Origin: Warburgia ugandensis
Taxonomy: Eukaryota; Streptophyta; Magnoliopsida; Canellales; Canellaceae
Assembly (NCBI GenBank): GCA_035236585.1
Contig: CP141132.1
Location: 44,891,880-44,955,879 of the forward strand
Reading direction: 5' to 3'
DNA: 64,000 nucleotides
The notes under the pieces: generated by a model
What the model was told of the DNA's origin: nothing
Databases searched by the model: none
Seen by the model: the letters and a program-made list of their open reading frames with translations, nothing else
Program-made: the position numbers and the translations under genes
Shown here: piece by piece, positions 46,611 to 59,400 of the stretch
How positions within the stretch are numbered: the first letter of the stretch is position 1
Layout: each line of letters opens with the position of its first letter

Positions 46611-47006
46611 AGGGCATTGATTTGGTGAGTATGCCACAGGGAATAAGTAGGTCGCCAGTGGCTGGTCGAGGAGATTGGAGAGATGAGAGAGAAGAGAGAG
46701 GGAGAGAGAGAAAACCAGACCCAACATTTTGTGGGGTTTCCAATGTGAAGGGGGGTGCCAATATCAATTTGGCCCCTTGTCTGAACCTGACCGAGAGAGA
46801 GGATAGTTAGGGCATTGATGAAGTGAGTATGCGGGAGGGAATAGGTAGGTCGCTAGTGGCTGGTCAGGGAGATTGGAGAGATGAGAGAGAAGAGAGAGGG
46901 AGAGAGAGAAAACCAAACCTGACATTTCATCGGGTTTCCAATGGGAGGGTGGGTGCCAATATCAATTTGGCCCCCTTCCATCAATTTGCCCCTAACTTCA
47001 AAGGCC
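46611..47006 (+). repeat. 198-bp tandem duplication with GA-rich core
   Basis: Units start AGGGCATTGAT at 46611 and 46809. Both contain 'gtcgcyagtggctggtc', 'gattggagagatgagagag', 'gggagagagagaaaacca' and 'gccaatatcaatttggcccc'. The first unit abuts the (GA)27 tract. Parallel open frames (46622-46810, 46823-47011) result from the duplication and are not genes. Confidence 0.9.
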
Positions 47007-47383
47007 CATAACTTCTTCATATAGACTCTGTTTTCAGCATTCTATAGCTTGTTGGATTTCATTTTCTGAGTACTATCTAATGGTTTCAGTTTTAGATCCA
47101 AATCATACTTCTATAAAAAAAAATATATACCCCTTGAAAACTCATAATCCAATTGTGGAATAGTAAAATTTTGGGGTAAAATTCATCTGAACTTCAATTT
47201 TAGTGTTCTTTATGTCGTTGGACACAATTTTTTGAGTACATTTCATATATTCATGTTTGCACTCCAAATTCCATTTCTATAAAAATTTATTTCCTTTAGG
47301 TCAAAAATTTCAATTATATTTTGAAATTCCAATTTCACATATTAACATCAAGAATAGTATTTACAAAATTTAGGGATGTTATA

Positions 47384-48040
47384 ATAAAATTGCCAATCCA
47401 TGCCATCCTTATACTAGTGGACAAGTAGAAGTGTTCACCACTAAAATTAAGAGGATCTAAGAAAAGATGGTTAATCATAGCCAGAAAGACTGGTCGTTAA
47501 GACTTAGTGATGCATTATAGCCTTACTGTACTATATTCTAAACCCTTATAGGCATTTCACCCTACCATCTAGTCTATGGAATGGCCTATCATCTCTTAGT
47601 TGAGCTCAAGCATAAAGCATATTAAGCCATAAAAAAATGCAATTTTGACTTGATAGTGCTAGGAACCATAGAAAGATCCAACTCAATGAGTTGGACAAAC
47701 CTAGGAAAGATGAATATGAGTCTACTAGGATATATAAGAACCAAATGAAGGTTCATCATGATAAGCACATCTTGCATAGGTCCTTCACACCATGACAAAT
47801 GATCCTTTTGTATAACTCTAGGTTGCATTTCTTTCTTGGCAAGCTTTGCTCTCGATGGACTGGATCCTACATTGGTCACACTATTTATCCATGGCACTGT
47901 CGAGATCAAAAAGGATGGGGAGATTTTTAAAGTGAAAGGTCAAAGGTTAAAAGCCTTTTCTAAATTGATCAAACTTAAAGTGAAGGAGAATATGCTAGAG
48001 GATCCTGTTTATCAAGACCCACCACTACATGTTCATTGAC
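47384..48040 (+). pseudogene. Tat-2 integrase C-terminal part
   Basis: Reading resumes within the integrase core end: IANPCHPYTSGQVEV, KMVNHSQKDWSLRLSDAL, GISPYHLVYGMAYHLLVELKHKAY, CNFDL, then after frameshifts FALDGLDPTLVTLFIHGTVEI and EIFKVKGQRLKAF (to about 47970). These match the HP.TSGQVEV...KDW...LVYGKACHLPVE...WTGP..V...P.G.VEI...VNGQRLK order of Athila/Tat integrase. Many stops. The first two thirds of integrase, including the D,D part of the catalytic triad, are absent. Confidence 0.85.
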
Positions 48041-49659
48041 ATCAGCATTCATTGTATGCATCCATCATGAATTCATCATTGTTCTAACATTGTACATCTT
48101 ACTAAAGACATTAAACTTAATGCTTATTAGTAGGCAACCTAGTATTTTCAAATTCTCATTTTCTTATATTACCTAGTTAGCATATATGAGTCCTATGTTT
48201 CAAAACATTAGGTACAATGTTAGTTCCAGTTTGGGGTGTAGATATGTATGAAAATTCTAAGTTTTCCTTCTCTTTTATTAGTTAAAAAAAATTCTATGTT
48301 TTTTTTGAAGTTTTCAAGTTGAAGTTCCTTTACTATGATGAGCATTGGATTCTTCGAATCTTAGTATTTCTCTTACTTTAACTCATTATTAGAAATCCAA
48401 TGGTTAATTCTGCATCTTATTCATGTCAAAAGTTTGCTTATGAAATTAAATGTTATAACATGCTTACACATAAGACAGAGTCTAGATAGAGAGATGATTA
48501 TGATTAAGAAACCCTAAGGAAAATTAGTAGAGATCTATACTCGGTAAGTATTGGAGACTATCATCTTTCTTATGGTTATATATAATAAAATATTTTCTTC
48601 AATGAACATCAACTATGTAAGATCCTAGTATCTTTGTTTTGGTCAGTTGCCAAGAATCACCAATGTGAGTACTAACTTTTCTAAACATTTATTTAATCTA
48701 ATAGGATTTAAGAACTATAGGAAATGATGTAAGCCATCATTGTTTTAGCCCAGAGACATAAAACCTATCTAATATACCACTACTTAGATTGTTTGAGCCT
48801 CTAGGTGAGCCTTTTCCTTTTCTAGTTATATATCCATTAACTATCATTTAAAAATGAGTAGAGATGGTAGAAAAAGTTTTTTAAAAAATGACAAAATTCT
48901 AAGAAGTGAAAAACATCAAAATATTTACATAGAAAAAGCTTTCATTAAAAGAAATACAAAGAAAATAAAAGAAATTTTTGAATGAAGAGAGAAAGGAAAA
49001 ATAGAAAGACATTAACTTCAATACACTCCAAAGAGAAGTTATCCAACATTCATTGAAGACCTCAACTCAGATTTGAAAGCTTTGAATCCTTTTATCCTTT
49101 CTTTTGGAATTAGTCCCATACCTAAGTTTTATCCCATTTGAAGTGCTATTGATCTTAGGGTGGAAGATAGTCTTAATGAGGATATAAATATAAAGGAATT
49201 AAGGTGAACTAACCCTTCTGGTCTTGATAATGGTATCCATTCTTAAGGATCACAGTTCCATGCATCATATGTGGCCATAAGCTTATGTGAACCATTAGTG
49301 TTGTTGGATCCAGTCACAAAGTGAGAGGATTTTGTTTGACCCTTTTCTCTGAAATATTCATTTATGAGTGCATACTAGCGAAAATTTAGGTCAAGATAAT
49401 TTTCCAATGGAGTATAAGCATTTCAAGTAACTTGTAGAATTTTTCATTCATCTTTATTAAGTTTGTAAAGCTAGTAGAGTACTAACAAATGAGAATCCTT
49501 CATGAGGTCTTACTCATCCACTAAGGGAAACTTAGTGGTTTAAGTGCTTGTTAAATAAGTTAAATGCAACTGCAAGTAGCTATGGAAACGACAGTCATTT
49601 ATGTTTTTATGATTTTTGTATATTTTGCTTAGGACTAGGAAAATTCTGGTTAGGAGGTG
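48041..49659 (+). other. Tat-2 3' untranslated region
   Basis: Non-coding stretch between integrase and the 3' LTR. 'gacattaaacttaatgcttattagtaggcaacc' positions 48112-48150 correspond to the conserved 'gacgttaaa..agcgcttgttgggaggcaaccc' segment that follows pol in Athila elements and supports that clade. The remainder is A-rich, with no open frame of interest (49548-49736 crosses into the LTR). Just before the LTR, 'ggttaggaggtg' may be a weak PPT. Confidence 0.6.
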
Positions 49660-51769
49660 TGATAGGTAGTCAATTTTGTATAAAAAAGTGCCCAATTTGT
49701 AGTACATGTGTCATAGATCATAGGGCATTATTCTAAGAGTTTTCCAAATTCATGACACATGCATTTCTGGACTGATAGACCAAAAATCTAAATTTTTTGC
49801 AAGTGTAAAAGAAAATCCAAAGTAAGTACGTGATCTATCTATATTTTTTGGATACTAAATAGTGTTTTTAAGCTTTTATACAAGTTAAAAGAATGATCCA
49901 ACAGTCCAAATTGCTTTAGGTGATAATTGGTGATCCAGATCAACCCAAAGAGCTAGGACTGATTTCTTATCATTTCAATTTTCAAGTAAGGTTCAGGATC
50001 ATTCCAAAGTAAGCAGATGAGTCCTAGAAACATTTGATAAAATTCAAGGTGACAAAAAATGGGCAAAATCCATGCAAAAGGTGGTAGAATTCCACCACCT
50101 TTGCAAGCCATGTGAGCCATGAAATAATGCCTAGGAGAAGTCAAGCCATGCAAGCTGTAAAGCAAGGATGCAAGCCACTGAAGCCACGAAGTCAAAAGCC
50201 ATAAAGAGGAGACACTTAAGCCATCTAAGTCATTTGCATAACAGTCCACAAGTTTTGTAGTTAAACAAAGTTTTGCCAACGTGCAAAAATAGTGTTCTAA
50301 AGAGGAAAGATAGGAAGAAAAGGGTGGTTATCAACTAGGAAAGCTGCATGCATATGCAGACCAATCAAAGAGGAGACCTAAATCATTACACTTTCCTTTC
50401 TCCCCTCTCTCCCCCACTTTGCCCCGATCGTGGAACTCTTAAAAAGTAGAAACATGCACAAAGTTATTATAGTTTTTAGTTCCAATCTCCTTATCTAACC
50501 ACATTTCCAAACATATTCTCTCTTTCCTTCTCCCTTAGCATTTAAATTAGCAAGAGAATCTTTGAATATATGGTGAAAATTGTAGATAAGGGGAATTTTC
50601 TTTCAAGGCAATTTACTTAGAGGTTTTCTATGCAAGTTTCACTAAGAGTTCCATGCAACTTTGCTTCTCTTCTTGCAAGTCTTCCTTCCTTTAGTTCATG
50701 CCCACATAATTTGGGTTCTCTTCTATATTCTTTTGATATTTATTGTCTTTGAGTTCTCCTTCATCCAATAGCCATTAATCTATCATAGTGACAACTAAGA
50801 GAAAGTGGTCATTGGACATCTTATTCTAAGCATTCAAATTTAGGTTAGTGGTTCCTTGCTTTTATTTATTTGCTAACCTTATATCTTTGCTTGTTCTTTT
50901 CTAGTTATAATCATGCATCATCTTATTTTTAGCCCTTACGGATTTATTTTCCATCTTTCCTTCATTCTCTGTTTTGGTTCATGTACATGCCCAACTATGG
51001 ATAGCATTTGATTTAGAAATTTGAAGTAAAGTAGATTATTTTCATGCCATTGTATGTTGCCCACACTTCTTGTAAGGTTTACATGCAATAAGCAAGTTTA
51101 GTTTCATGTGCCTCAATCACGCATGCTTTGTTTATACTTCTTACTCATGTTTAATTAGATGTTTAGATTTCATTGATGTTCATTGATAGTGCTAGTTGCA
51201 TCCTTAGATTATATTTCATTCAAAAGTTTTTGATGTTGGTTTAGGAGTTTTATGTTTATGAAGTTCTAATTTCTAATGTTATAAAGCATTCATCTTTAGA
51301 AAGTAGTTATCTTTAAAAAAAATTCTTTAAGATTAATTGTAGGTCAGAAAGTTGGTATTTAGGAAGTTTCATGTTTAGAAAGGTTTTAATTTTATTTCTT
51401 TAGGAAGTTCCTATTTAGGTAGTTTCTAATTTCTAACTTTAGAAACTTCATTCTAGATTTAGATTCCTAAGTTTCTTCATGTTTTTAGTTTTGTGTTGGT
51501 TTCCTTTCTTGAATACATTTTAGTTTTAGAAAGTATTTACTTTTAGAAAGTTTCTTTGTAGTTTAAGTTTCTCATTTTATGCATGCTTCTAATTCCATGT
51601 TCTTTTAATTCCTAGAGTAAATCATAATCCAATCTCTTTTGGCTATATTAATTAATCTAAATATATTTCAATTGCATACAAATCTATTAGATTCCTTGTG
51701 TGATCGACCTCATTTTCATATCATCATACTATGATTTATGCACTTGTAAGTACTTATTAGAAGACATCA
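49660..51769 (+). mobile_element. Tat-2 3' LTR (Athila/Tat type)
   Basis: Starts TGATAGGTAGTCAATTTTG and ends near AGACATCA. It has the 'ttttgcaagtg..agaaaatccaaagtaagta' block about 140 bp in, 'aagccat' repeats at 50080-50240, a pyrimidine-rich centre at 50390-50430, and 'gtgtgatcgacc' to 'tatgcacttgtaag' near the end (51700-51750). These pair in order with the LTR at 2760-8157. It directly follows Tat-2 coding and UTR sequence. About 2.1 kb. No 5' partner LTR was found, so no TSD can be tested. Confidence 0.7.
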
Positions 51770-52850
51770 AGAGAAACAAGGGAAACTTTTTGAGGTGGAC
51801 CAATGAGAACACAACTAAAGGAGAGTAGGGGGATTTCACATTATTCTAAAAGGAGCTTCAACACATAAAATTTGGAGGCTGTTCTATTGTAGGAACTGAT
51901 TGGGTTTGTCTTCTTCAAGCTCCTTTCAACTTGTATTCTTCAAGTAGCTGCCCGAAAGAAGAAGACAGAAAGTTTCAATGTGGAAGGAGTTGGGGAGGAG
52001 GAAATATAAGGCTTGAACAGAATTTTTCCAAAGTTGTTTTCTTAGTTTTTTCTCTCTTAGTGCTTGTTTGGATACACATGTGATACAAGGAAAGAGTTGT
52101 TTGATTGAAATGTTTCTTGGTTGTGTTGATGTTGAGGACAGGAACTCTTACTCTTTCTCTCTTCACTACTAACTAAAGAGATAGAGACGTCTCTCTCACT
52201 ATCATATTTACTTGGAGTTTAAAGCGTTCTATTGTGTTATTTTTGGGTCTCTCATTGAAGGGGCTATGGGTTGTTTTGGTTGCCCTCCTCTCCTTAATGA
52301 GTGACACATCAAGAAAGAGAGCATTGTCTGGTTTTGGTTTGAAGCCAAGATTAGTATATATGCTTGATTGGCTTGGAGTAGATTGTAGGAGTTTTCTTTA
52401 CACATGACACTTACAAGAGATCTTGTGGAATTCACTTTCAAACCATCCAGAGGAGTTTTTTTTTTTTATCTTTCGTTTATAACTACATTTGTGTACACGT
52501 TTATGATTTGATTTCGGGGGTGCTATTCATATTTTGTGTCATTTGCTAGTTAATATTAATGCTTTCTGTATTATTGTATTATATGTATGCTAGGAAAAAT
52601 GTGATTTATTTTAGCGTTAAACTTTTTCTTTATTTCCATGCGTGAGTATTAGTCTTAAGGTCATTACTTAGCAATGGATTTAAGTGTCATTACCTTTAAG
52701 AATAATGTTATCACATGAGCTAGGTATTCCAACCATTTCTTAATAAAATTGTTAATTAGTAAGAAACACCTTAAAATATATAATGCATTAAGAGGAACAT
52801 AATGGATACTTATATAAGAGTCTTCACTAAAGGAAGTCGACCTATTAGGC
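51770..52850. other. Unassigned sequence
   Basis: Between the Tat-2 3' LTR and a chromovirus tail. Mostly AT-rich, including a T-run at about 52458-52467. No domain, repeat or LTR boundary was recognised. Two short antisense frames (51975-52166, 52229-52441) have no supporting feature. Confidence 0.4.
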
Positions 52851-53677
52851 TAAGTCATGTCAAAATTTGTAACCATGATAGATAAAATGATAGCTGACGC
52901 AAAATTGAAATAGGAAAAGATCTAAAACAATGACGGAATTATAGAATTTCCAAATTTTTAGAAATTGTAGAAACCAACCATTGCACCAATACTTACGCTA
53001 CTTTCTAATAATTGAGACTTAATGGTTGTCGATGATGTCTTTGATAAATGATTGAATAATGTATCAATAAAGGATAAGAATAGAGGAAACATGCTTTCGA
53101 GAGGTGAAAAGTAGCTCGATATAGGGAAATGGTAACGAGGTAAAGCACTCACTGCAAACCTAACAGTGACATCCATCATCAAAAACACTTTGATAAAGAT
53201 AGATAATGATTGAGACACAAACTTTGGTTGATGAATCGAGTCTAATGTTAAAGGTAAAATACAGTTGGAATTCAAAATTGGGGATCATGTGTTCTTGAAG
53301 ATTTCTCCTACCAAGGGTGTTATGAGGTTTGGTATGAAGGAAAAACTCAGTCCTCGAATCAATAGTCCATTCAATGTTTTGGATAGAATTGGGTTGATTA
53401 CATACAGACTAGCCTTGCCACCACAGTTATCAGAAGTCCACAATGTTTATCATATATCCATGTTGTAGAAATATATCCCGAATCACACACACATACTTTA
53501 GGAAGTGCCATTAGAGTTACAAAACCATTTCAAATTCTAGATAAGAAGGTTAAGAAGTTGCGAAGTAAAAAAATTCAGTAGTTAAAGTTCTATGGAGGAA
53601 TGCATCTATTAAAGAGGAACCCTGGGAGGCAGAATTAAAAATGAGGGACAATGATCCTAAACTCTTTGGTGTGTAGT
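52851..53677 (+). pseudogene. Chromovirus integrase C-terminus and chromodomain
   Basis: From 53262: LEFKIGDHVFLKISPTKGVM, KLSPRINSPFNVLDRIGLI, TYRLALPPQLSEVHNVYHI, SML, stop, KYIP. This is the C-terminal domain of a Tekay/Del-type integrase. After PFQILDKKVKKLRSKKIQ and a frameshift comes the chromodomain: VKVLWRNASIKEEPWEAE, LKMRDNDPKLFGV, then the natural stop at 53675-53677. Only one stop and one shift occur over 400 bp, so this piece is well kept. Upstream (52851-53261) integrase core is expected but I could read nothing; a 105-codon antisense frame there is not a gene. The rest of the element is missing on the left. Confidence 0.85.
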
Positions 53678-54790
53678 AAATTGCAGAATTTTGAAGAAAG
53701 CCCAAGATCTTCCTCCATCTACTAGGTAAGGTCCTTTTCTCTCCTCATTCTATTTCCCTTCATTTCTGACACATTTCCTAAGATTTAGATTGGATCTGAT
53801 ATCACCAGCTGACAAATCATCGGTGAAAATAGATTCAGTGGATCTGAGCTAGAACCTACTCAAGGACAGATTAGGTGGGAGATCTGAGTGGTCCAATGAA
53901 TTTGTGGGACCCCAAAACCCCCGAATATGTAAAAATAGTGAAATGTTAACTAATCTTAAATGTTGATCTTGAACTGGGTCATTTGATGATTCAAATCAGA
54001 CAGTTGCACTAACCTCTGATCTCTACACCAAAGACAAATTTTGGAACACATATTAGACATGCACGATCCAGGGGCACCTCTGCACGTGCACAATGTTTGC
54101 AAGGCTGTTGCAGTTCGACTAAGATGCACCTGCATCCTGGGAACCAAGATGCATCTCAGTAATCATTTTGTTGCATTCTAGCTCCAGAATTTCAATTTGG
54201 ATCATTAAATTGATCTAGAAAACAAAATCTATAATTCTGAGGACATACAAGTCCGATTTATGATCGGAAAGGTTTGTTGGTTTCATCTTAATGACACATG
54301 CCTAATTGTGCAATAAGGATTTAGAATCAGAGAACATTTTTAACTAATCATTGCCTACAAACTATGAAATTCTCATAGATTTATAAGACCAAAGATGATC
54401 AGACCCTAGTAAGTGATCTATTAGATAACTTAGAAGATCTATATATCTAGATCAACCATGAATTAAGGACATTAATCCTTGGATCATAGATCTAACCATT
54501 AATAGATAAGATCGGAGTCTAGATTGATGATATAGGCCATTAATCTATGAATTTGACCAATGATCAATAGAAATTGAGAAATAATAGTTGGATTCTTACC
54601 CTTAAATTATACCAAAGATTCTGCAAAGACTTTGAACAAGATTCAGGATTTGAACTAAAGAAGAACATGAAACAAAGTGACATCCATGGGGTAAGTAGTC
54701 TGATGCTACTAAGTTTTCAACTAAATTCCAAACTTAAATGAATTACCTCAAATTATTTTTACGTTTAGTATGTTTTTGAAATGATAAATG
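53678..54790 (+). mobile_element. Degenerate LTR-like sequence after the chromovirus tail
   Basis: Non-coding. About 54080-54160 ('gcacgtgcacaatg', 'cagttcgactaagatgcacc', 'tcctgggaaccaagatgc') resembles 37000-37110 of the family-1 LTR ('gcacgtgcaaaacg', 'gtccaaccaggatgcac', 'tcctgggaactgg'), so it looks like a distant family-1-related LTR. No PPT or TG start is seen after the stop at 53677. The right boundary with Tat-3 is unclear. Confidence 0.4.
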
Positions 54791-55525
54791 ATTTATGATC
54801 TTGATTGATAATGCTATTACTTATATCATTCCCCCTGATTGGAGTGCATCGTACAAAATTATGTGTGATGCCTCCAATTATGCAATTGGCACTATCTTGG
54901 GGCAGTAGAACATTAAATGATGCACAACTCAATTATTCCACTACGGGAAAAGAGTTTCTAGGAGTTGTGTTTGCCTTAGAAAAATTTAGATCCTACCTCT
55001 TAAGGTAAATTTACCATCTATTCTAACCACGCCACCTTGAAGTATCTTCTTTCCAAGAATGATTCTAAAACCTCTACTCATTCAATGGTTTCTATTACTA
55101 CAGGAGTTCGACATTGAGATCCATGATAAGAAAGGCTCCTAGAATGTAGTAGCAGATCATTTATCTAGATTAGTCATTCAAGATACTAATGAGTCTAGCC
55201 CCATCACTGAGTCATTTCTCGATGAATAGTTGATGACTATCTCTCAGTTACGTTGTTATGTAGACATTGTAATGCATCTTCTCACTCATTCAATGCTCAA
55301 TCATTGGTCCAAACAAGATAGGCATGGATTTCTTAGCAAGGTCAAACACTTTTCATGAGATGATCCATACATATTCAAGTACTATCCCAATCAAGTAATT
55401 ATGAGATACATACCAGACAGCGAGCATTAATAAGTTATCTCCTTTTTCCATGACCATGCATGTGTGGGCCACCTTAATGCAATGAAAATGGTTGCAAAAA
55501 ATATTTGCAGTGTGGTTTCTACTTA
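54791..55525 (+). pseudogene. Tat-3: RNase H and integrase N-terminus fragment (Athila-like)
   Basis: Closely related to Tat-2. [22 protein letters not shown] is followed by a ~50-bp deletion, then LNDAQLNYSTTGKEFLGVVF and EKFRSYLL. After frameshifts come the TAG-interrupted KGS, stop, NVVADHLSRL (55130-55170); DIVMHLLTHSMLNHWSKQD; FKYYPNQVI; and the HHCC half FFHDHACVGHLNAMKM with AKNICSVV (55440-55515). Unlike Tat-2, this copy reaches into the zinc domain, so it shows what Tat-2 lost. It is truncated on the right by an LTR beginning at 55526. Confidence 0.85.
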
Positions 55526-55838
55526 TAACAACCCTCAATTTCGAGTCATTTTCTATTTATTAGATCACAATTTTAATGGAGATGAAATTAGAATTTAATT
55601 CCATGGAAATTGGGTTTTATGAAATTACATTATTGTAAACTCAAAATTTGGACTTAAGACAATCAAATTTGGAATGTAAGTGTCAATACGAATCCAACGA
55701 CAATAATTTTGGTGAAATAGAGATTGAGGTGGAAAGACCCAATAGTTTTACAAATTTAGAGGGGGTAAAAATTTATATTGACACCCTAGTGGTTTGACAC
55801 ACTCAATATGATAGCTAAGTCACATGTCACTTTCTCCT
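55526..55838 (+). mobile_element. Family-3 LTR, first part
   Basis: Starts TATAACAACCCTCAATTTCG (TGTAACAACCC with G to A) inside Tat-3 integrase. It carries 'cgaatccaacgacaa', a motif type also seen early in the other LTRs. It is interrupted at 55838 by a family-2 LTR and resumes at 60611. Confidence 0.6.
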
Positions 55839-56405
55839 TGTAATAACCACTATTTTGTAAATTGATTGAGAAAATTAATTTAGTTTGAATTTTTAGAAAT
55901 TCTAGGCTAGAATATTAGGTTATTGGAAATTATCTTTTTTATAGAGATTAAAACACAATTTAAAATTTATAAATTATTAATGTACTCAAAAAATCAATCA
56001 AAATGACACCTAGTACATTCAATTCTGAGTTAAAATGAAAAATCCCTAATTTTCTTCATTTTTATGAATAAAAGGGTAAATTGGTAATTTTACCCATAAC
56101 CGAGATCTAAGACATCAATATTTAGAATATACTAGGAAATATGATTCCAATGCCAGTAAGTAAGCTCAATTTCGAGTTCAATAGAATAAAATGAATTTTT
56201 CTCCATAAAAGGGCAAAATGGTCCTTCCACACCTCTATGGGGCCCACAAATGAATCCAATGGCCAGAAAACATGTAATGAGTAGTCAAACCTCTACTAAC
56301 TACTAGTAGAGAAGTAGGTGGTAGTGGAGGATCCAATGTTAATTTAATATTCAAAAGAATTGAAACATAATTATTACAAGTAATTATGAAAATTTCAAAA
56401 ACATC

Positions 56406-56413
56406 TATAAATA
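56406..56413 (+). promoter_or_regulatory. Putative LTR TATA box (family 2)
   Basis: TATAAATA about 568 bp into the LTR, the counterpart of 24741. Confidence 0.5.
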
Positions 56414-59400
56414 CACTCCCAAAAATCCTCAAAAAATTTTCATTAAATTTCCCACGAAATTATTTTTCTTTTCTTGAAAAACCAATTCCAGGTTCATATT
56501 GTCCTATACTACCTTATCTACAAATCCCCCAATTCAATTTCAAGATCCAATGGTGCAATCGACGGGAAATCACAAAACAAGTAAGTATCCGACTATCTTA
56601 ACATCAAGAGGATAATTCTTTATATTGGGTTGTAAAATCTGCATTTTTCTCCAATAAGGTAGGTGGAAACTCTTCTTATACTAGTTTCATGTTAGTTTAT
56701 TTAATTTTTATTTTTCTGAAATTAGGTTTACGTTAAAAATTATAAAAATCAAGTAAGGATAAGAACCCTTCATTTCTAGATGATGGAGGGCGCAGGTGGA
56801 AAATTTGAGCCATCCAATTGATCCAGAAGGGTCCAAAACCCTAGGGTAAGAAATATTATCCCTTGGATGTTTCAAATTTGTGAGATTTGGAGAAGCATTG
56901 ATACGACGGTCCAGATCGAGCCGTCTTAACCAATCTCCCAGATCATGCGTTGATCTGAGCCTGACCCTGTTCAGATCATTTAACCATGTTCTAGGATTGT
57001 CTAGTTATGTTCTAGATCATCTTTCCATGTTCCAGATTATCTAAAACACTTTCTAATGGCCAGATCAGATATGGGTTGTTGATTTTTTTAACTGAAATCT
57101 TGTTTCTTCAATTGAGAGCCCATTTTAGTTCTGATTTTAGATCAAAAAGTTCCTATGAATTTCTAATGGTTTATAGAATCTAATGGAGATGTTAGATTTA
57201 TGTTTTTTATTGTATTTACGTATGATAATCACTAAAATCAGTTCCAACAATAATGGATCATGATCAAGATGTTGTCAAATTGAAAATATAATCCGATGGA
57301 TGGATCCATAAGGTGTAAAAACCTTAAGATTGATGATCACAGTAGGATTTCTAATCCTATATAGGTTTATTTGATTAAAAATAGTATAGATTAAAATCAG
57401 CCGTTGAAAATGGCTAAAAATTTAAAAATGCAAATTACTCACTCAATTTACATTTGATTTTCAATTTGGAAGATGATATGAATAGATATTGATGAGGGGA
57501 ACATATTGAACCCATAAAAATAAGATTTTAAGTATCAAACATTTCTGTTAATTAAAAATTCTCTTACTTACACCCTTGATCAAGTAAATCTAAGGTGATT
57601 AGAATTAAAAATATAGATCCACTAAGGATATAATGATGATAAAACAGAATCGGGATGGTTCATGAAAAATCTCAATGGATCTCGTTGATCAGAGGGATCA
57701 AGAATGATCAGGACAATTGGACCTATAAATTGAATGATCTAAGGCTAGGATCATGTTATTATAATGTTTGATCAAACAGAAACATAAAGGATCAAGGGTT
57801 GCATTCTTAATGGAATATCAACCCTAGATCTAAAAGATGGACAAATCGGATGGTTGGATCATAAGGATAGCTTGATCATATGCTTAATTAATTGTCTTTT
57901 ATAGTAAATTTGATTTAATTATGATCCATGTCTATTTTTCAATTTTAGTGTAATTATCATAAATTTCCTAGAAGAAGATGTTGCAATATTCTTAGTTAAT
58001 TTCTTTTAAATAGCAAATTTAAATTCAGGTTAATACTTTCAATTTTAGCATGATTGTCTTTAAATTCCTTAGAATTATTGCTGTAATTTCTTTTAATCAT
58101 AGAATTATAGAAAATACCTTAAAAGAGGTAATTGATGATATATAGATCGACCTCACTAAATACATATACATCATGAAGTATAACCATAGTAAGGGCTATA
58201 GTTAGTAGGACAATATAAGGATTATCAAATCCTTAGCCAAAACTAGGAGAATAATAAATCTCATGAATGACATTTTAAATGTTCATGGATTTAATTAAAA
58301 TCAATTAGAAAGAGTACTTGGGGTTAAAATGCTCATAGGAACCTTTTGAAAGGTTGAGCTATGGTTACTCTAGTGAATGCTGAACATGGAGGTTAAGGAG
58401 GTTCTCTAATAAAGCCTCACTCTTCCTATACCTTCCATTGATGTTTGTGAGGTCTAAACACCTCTTTACATGAGGATTGAAGTAACCATTTTGTGTTCAA
58501 CCATTTAGCTAGTAAGCCTTAGCCAATTGGAAATAGGAGTAGCTGTCTAGACTTAGGATGGAATAAGCTATTTTCAACCAGTAAAACATTAACTAGTTGA
58601 ATAATAAGAAGAAGAAGAGCATAAAAGGTTAGTAAATTATCTAATCCTAATAAAAATTGTAAGTAATATAAGGATGATCAAACAAGATCCATAAGATCTT
58701 GAATGATCAAGAACAATAAGAATCCTGATGTCGTATTTTATTATGAATCTATGTATGTATGTTGTAGAAAAACCTTGATAGAGAATCCAAACCCTTGATC
58801 AAATATGATTCAAGGAAGAGAACTAAGATCATCCTCCTTAGGGATGATCAAACAACTAAAATTAGATCAAACAAGAACTAGATGATAGAAGATCTAAGCT
58901 CTTGATCTTTATCAACAAGTATAAATTGGTGATCAAAGGATCTAGGAAAGATCAGATCAAAGAAAGGAATACACAAAGACTTAGAATAGAAAATACTTAG
59001 ATTTGAAAGATTAGAAGATCATTCTAACCATCAGATCTATTAATCAATAGGATAAACACTATTTGAGGACGATAGATCATGATAGGATATAAGATCCTTT
59101 ATATCGAAGGACAAGAGTAGACAAAGAATATAGATAGGATAAAAAATATAGGATTCTTGAAATTGTATAAATATTGACAGTATGTATGGATTTACATATT
59201 TCATACATTAATCAAGATCATGGAAGATTTGATGAGATGAATCACTACTTGAAGGTAGGAGGATTTTATGAATGTATCTACATGAGAAATACATGTTAAA
59301 TACATGATCTTATGTCTAGAAATGTTGACAAGTGTAATGAAAATACTTGTACTAAACCCCTTGAAAACACTTATGATCCAACCAAAACACATATGAAATG

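Larger units (their letters stand above)
44850..47383 (-). mobile_element. Family-3 LTR, minus strand, inside Tat-2 integrase
   Basis: On the minus strand the LTR starts TATAACATCCCTAAATTTTG (TGTAACATCCC with one change) at 47383. It contains 'gaatgctgaaaacagagtc' then 'atgaagaagttatgggcc' (about 47010-47045), a block type also present in the family-1 LTRs at about 36140. About 45480-45600 on the minus strand aligns with 61190-61330 on the plus strand ('gagagtacc', 'atgatcctt..', 'aggaacaa.acccatctt'). It therefore shares a family with the LTR at 55526-63.5 kb. It runs up to the TSD of the family-1 insertion. Frames at 45615-46487 are antisense noise. Confidence 0.65.

Noticed and set aside
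46536..46727. Antisense open frame with an (LS)n run
   Set aside because: Direct translation of the (GA)27 microsatellite.
52958..53275. 105-codon antisense open frame
   Set aside because: It overlaps the start of a recognisable plus-strand chromovirus integrase tail and has no domain of its own.
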